Under the pieces are notes generated by a model. That model did not search any database. It worked only from the letters and a program-made list of their open reading frames with translations, and had not been told where the DNA came from. Below, piece after piece: positions 37,315 to 46,491 of a stretch of 64,000 bases of DNA (the first letter of the stretch is position 1; each line of letters starts with the position of its first letter). The stretch is from Alicyclobacillus sp. (GTDB lineage Bacteria; Bacillota; Bacilli; Alicyclobacillales; Alicyclobacillaceae), in the NCBI RefSeq assembly GCF_023511815.1, contig NZ_JAIMAV010000004.1, positions 1-64,000 of the forward strand, given 5' to 3'. The position numbers were made by a program, and so were the translations under genes.

Positions 37315-38618
37315 GCCGTCCCTCCCGCCATGCGGATCAATTCGGCCACGGACGCCTCCAGGGGCGCGGGCTCATCCGCCGATTGGCGAAGAAATTCCAC
37401 CACCTTGGGGAACATCGCGATGGCCACGTCCGCCTCCGCGTCCGCCCCCCGTTGGTACGCCCCGATCCGCAAGAGATCCTCCACCTCGCTGTACTTCTGC
37501 AACCAACTCCGCACCTGCCTGGCCGCTGCTTGGTGCGCCCCATCCGCCAGAGCCGGGAACAGGCGGCTGAGGCTCTGCAGAACGTCGATGGCGGGAAACC
37601 GGCCCGCGTTGGCGAGCGGCCGGGACAGGACGATGTGCCCGTCGAGGATCCCCCGCACCGCGTCGGCGATCGGATCGTTCAGGTCATCCCCGTCGACCAG
37701 CACCGTGTAGAACGCGGTGATCCGGCCCCGCTTGGCCGTGCCCGCCCGTTCCAACAACCGCGGCAACAGGGCCAGGACGGACGGGGTGTACCCCCGGCTG
37801 GCGGGCGGCTCGCCGACGGCCAATCCAATCTCCCGCTGGGCCATCGCGAATCGGGTCAGGGAGTCCATCATCAGGTTGACGGTGCACCCCTGGTCCCGGA
37901 ACCATTCGGCGATGGTGGTCGCGACGAACGCCGACTTCAGGCGGATGAGAGCCGGTTGATCCGAGGTCGCCACCACCACCACGCTCTTGGCCAGGCCCTC
38001 CTCGCCGAGGTCCCGTTCGAGGAACTCGTTGACCTCGCGCCCGCGCTCGCCGATGAGGGCGATCACGTTGACGTCCGCCGACGTGTGCCGGGCGATCATC
38101 GACAACAGCGTGCTCTTTCCGACCCCGCTGCCCGCGAAAATGCCCATTCGCTGGCCCTCCCCCACGGTCAGCAGGCTGTCGATCGCGCGCACGCCCGTCT
38201 GCAGGGCTCGCTCGATGCGCGGCCTGGCGAGCGGGTTGGGCGGCGCCGCGTCCACCGGCCGCCGTTCCTCCGCGTGCACAGGCCCATTCCCATCCAGGGG
38301 ATGACCCAATCCGTCCAGGACGCGCCCCAACAGCGCCCTGCCGCACGGTGCGGTGAACGACTCCCCGGTCGCCAACACATCCGCCCCCGGCGCGATGGCC
38401 GCCAACTCGCCCATCGGCATCAGGACGAGCCGCTCATCGCGGAACCCGACCACCTCGGCCAGACAATCCGCCCCGGCGGCGGAGGAGAGCCGGCACAGCT
38501 CCCCAATCCGGGCCGGCGGACCCACCGATTCCACGGTCAGGCCCACCACCTTGGTCACACGCCCATACAGGCGGTGCAGCGGTCGCTCGTCGAGCAGTGA
38601 CCGGAGGTCATCCGTCAT
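37311..38618 (-). CDS. fliI: Flagellar export ATPase FliI
   Basis: 435 aa. Walker A MGIFAGSGVGKSTLLSMIAR, IGERGREVNEF, Walker B VNLMMDSLTRFAMAQREIGL, and the FliI signature GEPPASRGYTPSVLALLPRL. It is homologous to the F1 beta subunit and energises export. The ATG at 38618 (MTDDLRSLL) is the homology start, in place of the ORF-track start 88 codons upstream; it overlaps the end of fliH. Confidence 0.97.
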   Translation of the reverse strand: MTDDLRSLLDERPLHRLYGRVTKVVGLTVESVGPPARIGELCRLSSAAGADCLAEVVGFRDERLVLMPMGELAAIAPGADVLATGESFTAPCGRALLGRVLDGLGHPLDGNGPVHAEERRPVDAAPPNPLARPRIERALQTGVRAIDSLLTVGEGQRMGIFAGSGVGKSTLLSMIARHTSADVNVIALIGERGREVNEFLERDLGEEGLAKSVVVVATSDQPALIRLKSAFVATTIAEWFRDQGCTVNLMMDSLTRFAMAQREIGLAVGEPPASRGYTPSVLALLPRLLERAGTAKRGRITAFYTVLVDGDDLNDPIADAVRGILDGHIVLSRPLANAGRFPAIDVLQSLSRLFPALADGAHQAAARQVRSWLQKYSEVEDLLRIGAYQRGADAEADVAIAMFPKVVEFLRQSADEPAPLEASVAELIRMAGGTA

Positions 38619-39420
38619 CCGGCCCCACACCGGGCCTCCCCCCTCGCCGGAGCACCTCGTCCACCACGGTCTGCAACCGTTCCAATCGGGTTTCCAGCCG
38701 GGCGTCCACGCGGCCGCGGTCGGACCGGATCTCCACACCGCCCGGGGCCATCTGCGGATCCGGGATGATGGCGACCTCCCATTCCCCCAGCCGCCCCAAC
38801 CGCCACCTGGGTTGCGACGCGACCGCCGCGTCGTATTCGCTCGGGTGGACGTGCACCTCGGCCCGCGTGCACTCGGAGACACAGCGCAGCAGTTCGGAAA
38901 TCATGGCCCCCACATCCGCGGGCGAGGTCTGCAGTTCCCGCGCGACAAGCCGGCGAACGGCCTCCATGACGAGCGGGCCGAGCGCATCCGGAAGGCTCTC
39001 CCACAGTCGCCGCCGCTCCTCCGCCAGGGCGTCGATCGCCGCGGTCCAAGCGGCCTCGAGTTCCATCCGGCGTTGCTGCAATTCCCGCTCGGCCGCATCG
39101 CGGCCCTCGGCCATGCCCGCCGCGAATCCGGCTTCCTGCGCCTCTCGCGCGATGGCCTCCCGTTGCCTCGACGCATCCGCCAACAACGCCTCCGCCTGCG
39201 CCCGCGCCTGGTCAAGGAGAGCCTCCGCCTCCTGTCGGGCGGCCTCCAACCGCGCTTCCATCTCCGCCCGCATCCGCTCCTCCCGCGCCGGGTCCGTCCG
39301 CGCGGGGTCGGACCTCTCGGCCGACGACCGAACCACCGGCACCACCGGCGCGACGACGGGGATCCGGGCCGCACCGGCGCCGGAACCGACGGTCTCCCAC
39401 CACTTGACCACGTTAGACAA
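38608..39420 (-). CDS. fliH: Flagellar export regulator FliH
   Basis: 270 aa. A central stretch of alternating Glu/Ala/Arg forms a long helix (RMRAEMEARLEAARQEAEAL, GFAAGMAEGRDAAERELQQR), then the C-terminal V-ATPase-E-like domain (LVMEAVRRLVARELQTSP, VHVHPSEYDAAVA, GGVEIRSDRGRVDARLETRL). It binds FliI. I chose TTG 39420 (MSNVVKWWE), matching the family start, with GGGGGGGA upstream; it overlaps the fliG stop by 8 nt. Confidence 0.9.
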   Translation of the reverse strand: MSNVVKWWETVGSGAGAARIPVVAPVVPVVRSSAERSDPARTDPAREERMRAEMEARLEAARQEAEALLDQARAQAEALLADASRQREAIAREAQEAGFAAGMAEGRDAAERELQQRRMELEAAWTAAIDALAEERRRLWESLPDALGPLVMEAVRRLVARELQTSPADVGAMISELLRCVSECTRAEVHVHPSEYDAAVASQPRWRLGRLGEWEVAIIPDPQMAPGGVEIRSDRGRVDARLETRLERLQTVVDEVLRRGGRPGVGPDDG

Positions 39421-40426
39421 TGACGTCGTCCCCCCCGCCTCGCGCCACGATGATCTCGCCGGTCTCCTCCAACCGCCGGATGATGCCGACGATCCGCTGC
39501 TGCGCATCCTCCACATCGCGCAGCCGCACCGGCCCCATGAATTCCATCTCTTCGCGGAACGTCTCCGCCATCCGCTTCGACATGTTGGCAAAGATCACGT
39601 CCTGCACCGGCTGCGGCGCCACCTTGAGCGCCAGCTGCAGATCCTTCGGATCGACATCGCGGATCACGCGCTGAATGGAGCGGTTGTCGAGCAACACGAT
39701 GTCGTCGAAGATGAACATCCGCTTCTTGATCTCGTCGGCCAACTCCGGATCCTGCACCTCGAGTTGCTCCAGGATGGCCTTCTCGGTCCCGCGGTCGACC
39801 CCGTTCAGGATCTTCACCACCGCGTCCACGCCGCCCGTGTGCTGGCTGTCGATGGACGCCATCATCGACAATTTGGATTCCAACACCTGCTCCACCTCGG
39901 CGATCACCTCGGGCGAGGTGCCGCTCATCAGGGCGATGCGGCGCGCCACGTCCGCCTGCAGCTCGTGCGGCAACGCGGAGATCACCACCGCCGCCTGCTG
40001 CGGCTCGAGGTACGACAGGACCAGGGCCATCGTCTGCGGATGCTCGTCCTGCAGAAAGCTGACCAGCTGCCCCGGGTCCACCTTGCGCATGGACTGGAAG
40101 GGGCGAACCTGCAGACTCGCCGTCAATTTGGCCAGCAGCCGTTCCGCCTCCTCGGGGCCCAGCGCTTTCTCCAGCACCTCTTTGGCGTAATCGATCCCGC
40201 CGACCGAGATGTACTCATTGGCGACCGCGATCTCCCGGAACTCGCGCACCACCTGCTCCCGTTGCTCCAGATCCACCTTGCGCAGGTTCGCGATCTCCAG
40301 GGTGAGCTGCTCGACCTCTTCGCGCGTCAGGTTCTGATACACCTTGGCCGCGACCTCGGGTCCCAGGCTGATCAAAAGGACCGCGGCCTTCTGCCTCCCG
40401 GTCAATCCGTTGCGCATCCTCGGCAT
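39413..40426 (-). CDS. fliG: Flagellar motor switch protein FliG
   Basis: 337 aa. N-terminal FliF-binding domain (RQKAAVLLISLGPEVAAKVY), middle domain with the EHPQTMALVLSYL motif, and C-terminal torque helix region with alternating charges (ILEQLEVQDPELADEIKKRM, DLQLALKVAPQPVQDVIFAN). It is the rotor protein that meets MotA. Start either 40426 or the ATG three codons later. Confidence 0.97.
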   Translation of the reverse strand: MPRMRNGLTGRQKAAVLLISLGPEVAAKVYQNLTREEVEQLTLEIANLRKVDLEQREQVVREFREIAVANEYISVGGIDYAKEVLEKALGPEEAERLLAKLTASLQVRPFQSMRKVDPGQLVSFLQDEHPQTMALVLSYLEPQQAAVVISALPHELQADVARRIALMSGTSPEVIAEVEQVLESKLSMMASIDSQHTGGVDAVVKILNGVDRGTEKAILEQLEVQDPELADEIKKRMFIFDDIVLLDNRSIQRVIRDVDPKDLQLALKVAPQPVQDVIFANMSKRMAETFREEMEFMGPVRLRDVEDAQQRIVGIIRRLEETGEIIVARGGGDDVIV

Positions 40427-40446
40427 CGGTCCCGCCCAACCTCCCC

Positions 40447-41982
40447 TCAGTCACTCGCCAACCAGCTGCGCAACAACCCCGCGAACTCGGCCGGCTTGCG
40501 CTCCGCGAACCTGAGCAACTCTTCCCGGATCCGCTCGTCCTCGGACTTTGGCAACGACTCCAGCGCCTCGACGGGCACGGGCGCCTCCAGTGCGACCGCC
40601 ACCTCGTCGTGGGTCCTGCGTCGGCGGAGCAAAAGCCACAACAAGAGGATCACCGCCGCCGCCACGGCGGCCCCGGCGGTCCATACGATCCACCGCGACG
40701 GCCACATTCCCTGGACAGGCGCCGAAGGATTATGGAAAGGCACGCTGACGACGCTGATGTCGTTGTTCGCGCCGTTGCCCGAACGGGCCCCGACCGCGTT
40801 GGAGACGAACGACCGGATCTCGTTCAGCACCGCCGGGGTGATGGCGGGATCGTTCTGATTGAGCATGACGGCCACCTGGTACCCCTGGATCTGGACCGGA
40901 TCGTCGTTTTTCACCGTGTCGACGTAACTGTTGTCGTAGGTGGTCGTCGTGTCCGTCTCGGACGACGAACTGCTTCCGCCCCCCGCTCCGGCCCCCGCGT
41001 AGGTCGGCAGATTGGGATTCGACGACGCCTGACCCGCGGGCCCGCCGACGCCGCCGCTGGTCGAGTTGCTGGTCTTGCGCGTGACCTCCGTCCGGTTGGG
41101 CAAGCCCGTGGTCTGCCCCGGGGCCGCCTGGTACGTGTGCGCCTTGGACTGGACCTGGTCAAAGGTCACGTTGGCGTGCACCATGACGACCGCGTTGCCG
41201 GGCCCGACAATCTGGTTCAAGCCGGCCGTCAGCTGCTGGGTGAGCGCCTGCTCCAGTTGCCGGCGCAGCTGAATTTCCGTCGACGCCTGTGTCGTCGCGG
41301 CACCGTTGGCCGCCGACGGGCTGGTCAGCGACACCCCGTTCTGATCCACGACCGTCACGTCGTCCGCCGACAGTCCCTTGACCGAGTGCGCCACCAGCTG
41401 CTGAATGCCCGCCACCTGGGCCGGGGTCAGTTGCACGCCCGGACCCAGTTGCAAAAACACCGAGGCCTTCGCGGTATCCGCGGGCTGAGACACAAACAGC
41501 TGCGGGTCCGGCATGACGATGTGCACCTGGGCGCCCGTCACGCCGTTGATGCTCTCGATGGTCTGCGCCAGGCTCTGCTGCAGCACGTCGAGAACCTGCA
41601 CATTGAACTGGTCCTGCGTCATGGCGAACGAATTCGGGATGGACGCGTACCCGATGTAGCCGGACTGCGGCAGCCCGGCCATCGACAGCTGCACCCGCGC
41701 GGTGTCCGCGTCGCGCGCCGGAACCAGGACCGAGGACCCCTCAATCCGGTTCGGGATCTTGAGGTCCTGGAGCTTGGCCTGCACCTGCCCGAGCGACTTG
41801 TTGTCCAGGCCGCTCAGGATGGTGACGTAATTCGGGCGAAGGAGGATCCACAGCACCGCCGCGAGGCACAGCGCGCCGGCCGCCGCGGCGATGGTCAAAT
41901 TCCGCCGGCGCACCGGGGCGATGCTCCGCCACCACTGGACGATGCGAGACCACCCCTGCCGAAGCCTGTCGTTCACATCCAT
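40447..41982 (-). CDS. fliF: Flagellar MS-ring protein FliF
   Basis: About 511 aa. First transmembrane helix (LTIAAAAGALCLAAVLWILL), ring-building motifs (VTILSGLDNKSLGQVQAKLQ, VQVLDVLQQSLAQTIESING, GAQVHIVMPDPQLFV), a Ser/Gly-rich loop, second transmembrane helix (IVWTAGAAVAAAVILLLWLL) and C-terminal FliG-binding tail (RKPAEFAGLLRSWLASD). It is the first structure of the basal body. Confidence 0.96.
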   Translation of the reverse strand: MDVNDRLRQGWSRIVQWWRSIAPVRRRNLTIAAAAGALCLAAVLWILLRPNYVTILSGLDNKSLGQVQAKLQDLKIPNRIEGSSVLVPARDADTARVQLSMAGLPQSGYIGYASIPNSFAMTQDQFNVQVLDVLQQSLAQTIESINGVTGAQVHIVMPDPQLFVSQPADTAKASVFLQLGPGVQLTPAQVAGIQQLVAHSVKGLSADDVTVVDQNGVSLTSPSAANGAATTQASTEIQLRRQLEQALTQQLTAGLNQIVGPGNAVVMVHANVTFDQVQSKAHTYQAAPGQTTGLPNRTEVTRKTSNSTSGGVGGPAGQASSNPNLPTYAGAGAGGGSSSSSETDTTTTYDNSYVDTVKNDDPVQIQGYQVAVMLNQNDPAITPAVLNEIRSFVSNAVGARSGNGANNDISVVSVPFHNPSAPVQGMWPSRWIVWTAGAAVAAAVILLLWLLLRRRRTHDEVAVALEAPVPVEALESLPKSEDERIREELLRFAERKPAEFAGLLRSWLASD

Positions 41983-42055
41983 CACCCGTATTCACAAGGG
42001 TCATCCGGGGCCGTCGCCCCCGTCCTCCAAAAGACCGTCCCGTCACGAACGACGG

Positions 42056-42382
42056 TCACACCTGCATGTTCATGATGGTCTGATAGGCGTTCACCACGCG
42101 ATCCCGCACCTGCACCACCAGGCTGAGGGCCAGCGAAGCCTGCTGTTCCGCAATCATCAGTTGATCCAACGTCACCGGCCCGCCGGCCGCATACGACGCG
42201 GCGAGCCGATCCGCGGTCGCCATGGTTTGGTTGACGTTCCCCAACGCGTCGGCGAGCGCCTGCGCAAAGCCGCCCCCGTCCTCTCCGACGCCATCGGAGC
42301 CCACCGGACTCGCGCCGGACACCGGGCTGACCCCGTTCGGCCCACCGACCGCCCCGGCGCCCGCCACCGGATTCATCAGCAC
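42056..42382 (-). CDS. fliE: Flagellar hook-basal body protein FliE
   Basis: 108 aa. C-terminal part is typical: FAQALADALGNVNQTMATAD, LMIAEQQASLALSLVVQVRD and RVVNAYQTIMNMQV. The first ~35 residues are Gly/Pro/Ser-rich and not conserved. FliE joins the MS ring to the rod. GTG at 42382 with GGAGG upstream; ATG at 42376 is possible. Confidence 0.93.
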   Translation of the reverse strand: MLMNPVAGAGAVGGPNGVSPVSGASPVGSDGVGEDGGGFAQALADALGNVNQTMATADRLAASYAAGGPVTLDQLMIAEQQASLALSLVVQVRDRVVNAYQTIMNMQV

Positions 42383-42420
42383 GCCCCTCGCCTCCTATGT
42401 ATCGATCCGTCGGCCCGAAG

Positions 42421-42870
42421 TCACCGGCCGATGGTCAGCGCGTCCATCAGCATCTGCTTGCCGGCGTTGAACGCCGTCACGTTCGCCTCATACGCCCGGG
42501 AGGCGGCCACCAGGTCCACCATCTCGGTCGAGATGTCCACGTTCGGCATCTGCACGTACCCGCCGACCGCGTCCGGATTGGACGGGTCATAGACCACCGG
42601 AAACGGACTGGGGTCGGTCACGATGCCCGCGACCCGCACCCCCGCGCCGGACGGCGCATCGCCGGCTTGGCCCATCGCCCCGGCCAACGCGTCGGCGAAC
42701 GTCTGCCCCTCCACGGGTTCCAACTCCACCACCCGTCTCCGATACGGCCCGCCCTCCGGCGTCCTCGTCGTCTGCGCGTTGGCGATGTTGCTCGCGATGA
42801 CATCCATCCGAAGACGCTGGGCCGTCAGGCCCGAGGCGCTGATCCCCAAACTGTCGATGAATCCCGCCAT
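42421..42870 (-). CDS. flgC: Flagellar proximal rod protein FlgC
   Basis: 149 aa. N-terminal SLGISASGLTAQRLRMDVIA then SNIANAQTTRTPEGGPYRRR; C-terminal MPNVDISTEMVDLVAASRAY and ANVTAFNAGKQMLMDALTIG. The ATG at 42870 has GAGGGG 7 nt upstream. The ORF-track frame starting at 43380 is artefactual upstream of this. Confidence 0.95.
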   Translation of the reverse strand: MAGFIDSLGISASGLTAQRLRMDVIASNIANAQTTRTPEGGPYRRRVVELEPVEGQTFADALAGAMGQAGDAPSGAGVRVAGIVTDPSPFPVVYDPSNPDAVGGYVQMPNVDISTEMVDLVAASRAYEANVTAFNAGKQMLMDALTIGR

Positions 42871-42881
42871 CGTCATCCCCC

Positions 42882-43271
42882 TCAACCTTCGATGGCCGTC
42901 TTCCACCGGTCCAGCCGCATTCGAACATCCTCCACCAGGGCGTTGTACCGGATCTGGTTCTGGGCCAGCTTCGCCATCTCGGCGTCGATGTCCACGTTGT
43001 TGCCGTTGTTGTCCATCACACTCGTCCCATCCCGCACGACGCTGGGCGTAACCTGAAGCGCCACCGCCATCGCGGCCGGCGACGGTGACACCCCGCCGTC
43101 CGCCGCTGCCGCGCCGAGCGCCGATTGCAGGAGGTCTTCGAACACCACGTCCTGACGCTTGAACCCGGGTGTGTCGACATTGGCGACGTTGTTCGCGTAC
43201 ACCTGCTGACGCAGCTGCGCGGCGTTGAGGGCGTTTTGCAACAGCTGAAAGACGGCATTGTCCACATTCAT
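42882..43271 (-). CDS. flgB: Flagellar proximal rod protein FlgB
   Basis: 129 aa. AVFQLLQNALNAAQLRQQVY, NNVANVDTPGFKRQDVVFED and the C-terminal DIDAEMAKLAQNQIRYNALV are diagnostic. First gene of the fla/che operon. The ATG at 43271 follows GGGGCGAAGGG; the longer ORF-track start runs through the promoter region and the terminator repeats and is rejected. Confidence 0.95.
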   Translation of the reverse strand: MNVDNAVFQLLQNALNAAQLRQQVYANNVANVDTPGFKRQDVVFEDLLQSALGAAAADGGVSPSPAAMAVALQVTPSVVRDGTSVMDNNGNNVDIDAEMAKLAQNQIRYNALVEDVRMRLDRWKTAIEG

Positions 43272-43400
43272 GCCCTTCGCCCCTTCCGCCCGTGATGTCC
43301 CCAAGCCGTCGGCAAGTATTTCGTCGCCGGCCGACAAATTCCTGCAACCATCGACGGCGGGAATCGACCGACTTCGACAACGTCGAAGGCCCGCGAGCGC
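43272..43400 (-). promoter_or_regulatory. Upstream region of the fla/che operon (candidate Spo0A-type box)
   Basis: About 316 bases separate hslU and flgB; codY, expected here, is absent and no other ORF is convincing. On the minus strand a TGTCGAA heptamer (43373-43379), equal to the core of the Spo0A box, lies about 100 nt before flgB, and a partial palindrome TTTGTCGG / CGACGAAA lies at 43329-43348. I could not find a convincing sigma-A or sigma-D promoter, so how the operon is started remains open. Confidence 0.3.
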
Positions 43401-43403
43401 ATG

Positions 43404-43430
43404 AAAAAGCCTGTGCCGTATGGCACGGCC
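43404..43430 (-). terminator. Degenerate copy of the hslU terminator
   Basis: On the minus strand GGCCGTGCC-ATAC-GGCACAGGC followed by TTTTTCATGCG. Two mismatches in the stem compared with the intact copy 70 bp away. Likely a duplicated, partly decayed terminator. Confidence 0.55.
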
Positions 43431-43473
43431 GCGACAGCTCGAAGCCGGCCGTGGTGATGGCTGCGAACGCATG

Positions 43474-43500
43474 AAAAAGCCCGTGCCGTATGGCACGGGC
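43474..43500 (-). terminator. Rho-independent terminator downstream of hslU
   Basis: On the minus strand a perfect 9-bp stem GCCCGTGCC-ATAC-GGCACGGGC is followed by TTTTTC. It ends the topA/trmFO-xerC-hslV-hslU transcript and isolates the fla/che operon. Confidence 0.85.
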
Positions 43501-43587
43501 ATGTGCGGTTCCCGATCCGAGGATGCCGCCACTTGCGGTGAATGCGGTTGAGCGGCCTGGTCCTGGACGGGATTCATCCGGGATTTG

Positions 43588-44967
43588 TCAGAGGATGAAC
43601 TGGCTGAGGTCGCGATTGACGACGATGGACTGCAGCTTTTCCTCCACGTACGCCGGCGTGATGACCACCTCGCCGAGATGCACCTCCGGCGCCTCGAACG
43701 ACAGGTCTTCGAGCACCTTCTCCACCAACGTGTGCAATCTGCGAGCGCCGATGTCCTCCGTGTTCCGGTTGACCAACACCGCCATCTCGGCGATGCGCCG
43801 GATGGCCTCGTCCGTGAAACGCACCCGCACGCCCTCCGTCTCCAACAGCGCCGTGTACTGCTTCAACAGCGCGTGTTGGGGTTCGCGCAGGATGCGTTCG
43901 AAATCCTCCGTGGACAGGCTCTCCAACTCCACCCGGATGGGGAACCTGCCCTGCAGCTCCGGAATGAGATCGGACGGTTTGGCGACGTGAAAGGCGCCGG
44001 CGCCGATGAAAAGGATGTGGTCCGTGCGCACCGGGCCGTATTTCGTGACCACCGTCGTCCCTTCGACAATCGGCAGAATGTCCCGCTGCACCCCTTCCCG
44101 GGACACGTCCGGACCGCGGCTCTCCCGACCCGCGATTTTGTCCATCTCGTCGATGAAGATGATCCCGTGGTTTTCGACGCGGTAGATCGCCTCCGCGGTC
44201 ACCGCGTCCATGTCGATCAACTTCTGCGCCTCTTCCTGGGTCAATACCTTGCGCGCCTCGCGGACGGTCATCTTCCGACGCTTCATCTGCTTGGGCAAGA
44301 GGTTGCCGAGCGCCTCCTGGAGATTGCCCATGCCTTCGGGCCCCACGCCGGGAAGAAAACCGAGCATGCCGGTCGGCTGTTCCTCCACCTCGATCTCAAT
44401 CAACCGGTCCTCCAACTCGCCCATGGCCAGCTGCTTGGCGACCCGGCGGCGCTCCTGCCGGACGGATTCCGACGGCGCGTCGGCGGTCTGCTGCATCCCG
44501 CCGAACAGCATCTCCAACGGGTTTTTCGCCGCCCGCCGGCTGTTCGGGTCCGGCACCAGGGCGGCCACGATGCGTTCCTCGGCGTGCTCGGTCGCCTGGG
44601 CGCGAACCCGTTCGCTGTGCTCCGCCTTCACCATGCGGATGGCCGTCTCCACCAGGTCGCGCACCATCGACTCCACGTCCCGGCCGACATATCCCACCTC
44701 GGTGTACTTAGTCGCCTCGACTTTGATGAACGGTGCACCGACCAGTTTGCTCAGCCGCCGCGCAATCTCCGTTTTCCCGACGCCGGTCGGACCAATCATC
44801 AGAATGTTTTTCGGCGTGACCTCCTCCTGCAGCTCGGGCGACAGCCGCGCCCGGCGCATCCGGTTCCGCAGCGCGATCGCGACCGCCCGCTTGGCGGCCT
44901 TCTGGCCGACGATGTACTTATCCAGTTCCTCGACGATTTGGCGAGGCGTCAGATCCGTCTTCGCCAT
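43588..44967 (-). CDS. hslU: ATP-dependent protease ATPase subunit HslU (ClpY)
   Basis: 459 aa AAA+ unfoldase. [20 protein letters not shown], Walker [20 protein letters not shown], the [16 protein letters not shown] pore-loop motif, I domain (about 130-230), Walker [16 protein letters not shown] and sensor motifs [14 protein letters not shown]. The C-terminus ends in a hydrophobic tail (LSQFIL) that docks into HslV. ATG at 44967 with AGGAGGG upstream. Confidence 0.97.
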   Translation of the reverse strand: MAKTDLTPRQIVEELDKYIVGQKAAKRAVAIALRNRMRRARLSPELQEEVTPKNILMIGPTGVGKTEIARRLSKLVGAPFIKVEATKYTEVGYVGRDVESMVRDLVETAIRMVKAEHSERVRAQATEHAEERIVAALVPDPNSRRAAKNPLEMLFGGMQQTADAPSESVRQERRRVAKQLAMGELEDRLIEIEVEEQPTGMLGFLPGVGPEGMGNLQEALGNLLPKQMKRRKMTVREARKVLTQEEAQKLIDMDAVTAEAIYRVENHGIIFIDEMDKIAGRESRGPDVSREGVQRDILPIVEGTTVVTKYGPVRTDHILFIGAGAFHVAKPSDLIPELQGRFPIRVELESLSTEDFERILREPQHALLKQYTALLETEGVRVRFTDEAIRRIAEMAVLVNRNTEDIGARRLHTLVEKVLEDLSFEAPEVHLGEVVITPAYVEEKLQSIVVNRDLSQFIL

Positions 44968-45002
44968 GCGCCGCATCCCTCCTTGCCCACCGGCCGTCGC
45001 CC

Positions 45003-45536
45003 TCACAATGTCTCCACGACGATCCGGTCGTTGGTGTACACGCAGATCTCCGATGCGATGGCCAGGGCCTGGCGCGCGACTTCCGATGGCGCCAGCTCGG
45101 TGTTGCGCGCCAGCGCCCGGCCCGCCGCCAGCGCGTAGGGGCCGCCGGAGCCGATGGCGCACACCCCGTCGTCCGGCTCAATCACCTCGCCGCCGCCCGA
45201 GACGATGAACAGATGCTCGCGGTTCATCACCAAAAGCATCGCCTCCAACTTGTGCAACACCTTGTCGGTGCGCCACTCCTTGGCCAGCTCCACCGCCGCG
45301 CGCTGGATGTCACCGTGAAACTCGTCCAGCCGGTGCTCAAATTTCTCGAACAGCGTGAACGCGTCGGCAACCGAACCGGCGAATCCGGCCACCACCTGGC
45401 CTTTGTACAGTCGGCGGACCTTGCGCGCCCCCTGCTTCATGATCATCGTGTTGCCGAACGTCACCTGACCATCGCCCGCCATGGCCCCCTGCCCGTCACG
45501 CAGCATGGCGAATATGGTCGTCGCGTGGATCTCCAT
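45003..45536 (-). CDS. hslV: ATP-dependent protease peptidase subunit HslV (ClpQ)
   Basis: 177 aa proteasome-beta-type peptidase. It begins [15 protein letters not shown] with the catalytic TT pair after a short propeptide, then [37 protein letters not shown] and [15 protein letters not shown]. The ATG at 45536 follows GAGGAGGACGG. In Bacillus ClpQ the active residue is an N-terminal Ser; here Thr appears, which is the usual HslV form. Forms a complex with HslU. Confidence 0.96.
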   Translation of the reverse strand: MEIHATTIFAMLRDGQGAMAGDGQVTFGNTMIMKQGARKVRRLYKGQVVAGFAGSVADAFTLFEKFEHRLDEFHGDIQRAAVELAKEWRTDKVLHKLEAMLLVMNREHLFIVSGGGEVIEPDDGVCAIGSGGPYALAAGRALARNTELAPSEVARQALAIASEICVYTNDRIVVETL

Positions 45537-45564
45537 GGACCGTCCTCCTCGCATGTCGGTTCGC

Positions 45565-46491
45565 TCAGGCGCGCGGATGGCTGCGCTCATACACCCGGAC
45601 CAACCGCTCGCGGGAGGTGTGGGTGTAGAACTGCGTGGACGAGATGCTGGCGTGCCCCAACAGGTCCTGCACGACCCGCAGGTCCGCGCCGCCGTCCAAC
45701 AGGTGCGTCGCGAAACTGTGGCGGATCCCGTGCGGGCTCAGATGCGCGAGGCCGGGCACGGATTGAATGCGCGCCGCGAGGATGCGGCGTACACTCCGGT
45801 CCGTCAGGCGCCGCCCGAAGCGATTGACGAACAGCGCCGCATCCTCCCACCCCAGCTCCCTCCGCTTCGCCAGATACCGGTGAATGGCCCGTGCCGCCGC
45901 CTCGCCGAACAACACGTACCGTTCCTTCCCGCCCTTGCCCATCACCAGAGCGAATCCTTCCTCTAAATCTACGTCGGCGATGTCGAGTGCAACACACTCC
46001 GACACCCGGACGCCGGTGGCGTACAGAAACTCCAACAAGGCCCGGTCGCGCAGGCTCTGCCAGTCGTCCCCGCGGATGGAATCGAGCAGCGCCTTCATCT
46101 CTTCCTGAAAGTAAAAGGAAGGCACCCGTTTGTCCAGCTTGGGCGATACGACGACGCGGGCCGGATTTTCCGCCAATTGCCCGGCGCGCACCAGGTGGCG
46201 GAAGAACGAGCGCAGAGCCGACAGGCGCCGCGCCACCGATCGCCCCTTCAACCCCCGGCGCACCATTTCGGCGAGATACGAGCGCACATGGGCGGGCTGG
46301 ACGTCCTTCCAGTCGCGAATTCCCAACGCCGCCAGGTGCGCCACGAACTGCTCCAGGTCTCCGGCGTACGCGTCCACCGTGTGCCGGGAGGCACCGCGCA
46401 CCATCCGCCGATACTCGAGAAACGCCTCGACCGCGGGGGACAGCGCCCGGACCCCCTCCGCCCGCCGGCCCTCCTCCATGCTCGCCGTCAT
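45565..46491 (-). CDS. xerC: Tyrosine recombinase XerC (CodV)
   Basis: 308 aa. N-terminal SAM-like domain ([20 protein letters not shown]), catalytic domain with Arg in [15 protein letters not shown], the beta-hairpin Lys ([13 protein letters not shown]), [31 protein letters not shown] with the nucleophile Tyr. Resolves chromosome dimers at dif with XerD. ATG at 46491 overlaps the trmFO stop (ATGA). Confidence 0.95.
   Translation of the reverse strand: MTASMEEGRRAEGVRALSPAVEAFLEYRRMVRGASRHTVDAYAGDLEQFVAHLAALGIRDWKDVQPAHVRSYLAEMVRRGLKGRSVARRLSALRSFFRHLVRAGQLAENPARVVVSPKLDKRVPSFYFQEEMKALLDSIRGDDWQSLRDRALLEFLYATGVRVSECVALDIADVDLEEGFALVMGKGGKERYVLFGEAAARAIHRYLAKRRELGWEDAALFVNRFGRRLTDRSVRRILAARIQSVPGLAHLSPHGIRHSFATHLLDGGADLRVVQDLLGHASISSTQFYTHTSRERLVRVYERSHPRA

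Noticed and set aside
43396-43500. Possible CRISPR-like direct repeat pair
   Set aside because: Only two copies, each forming a terminator hairpin with T-tract; no spacer array or cas genes.
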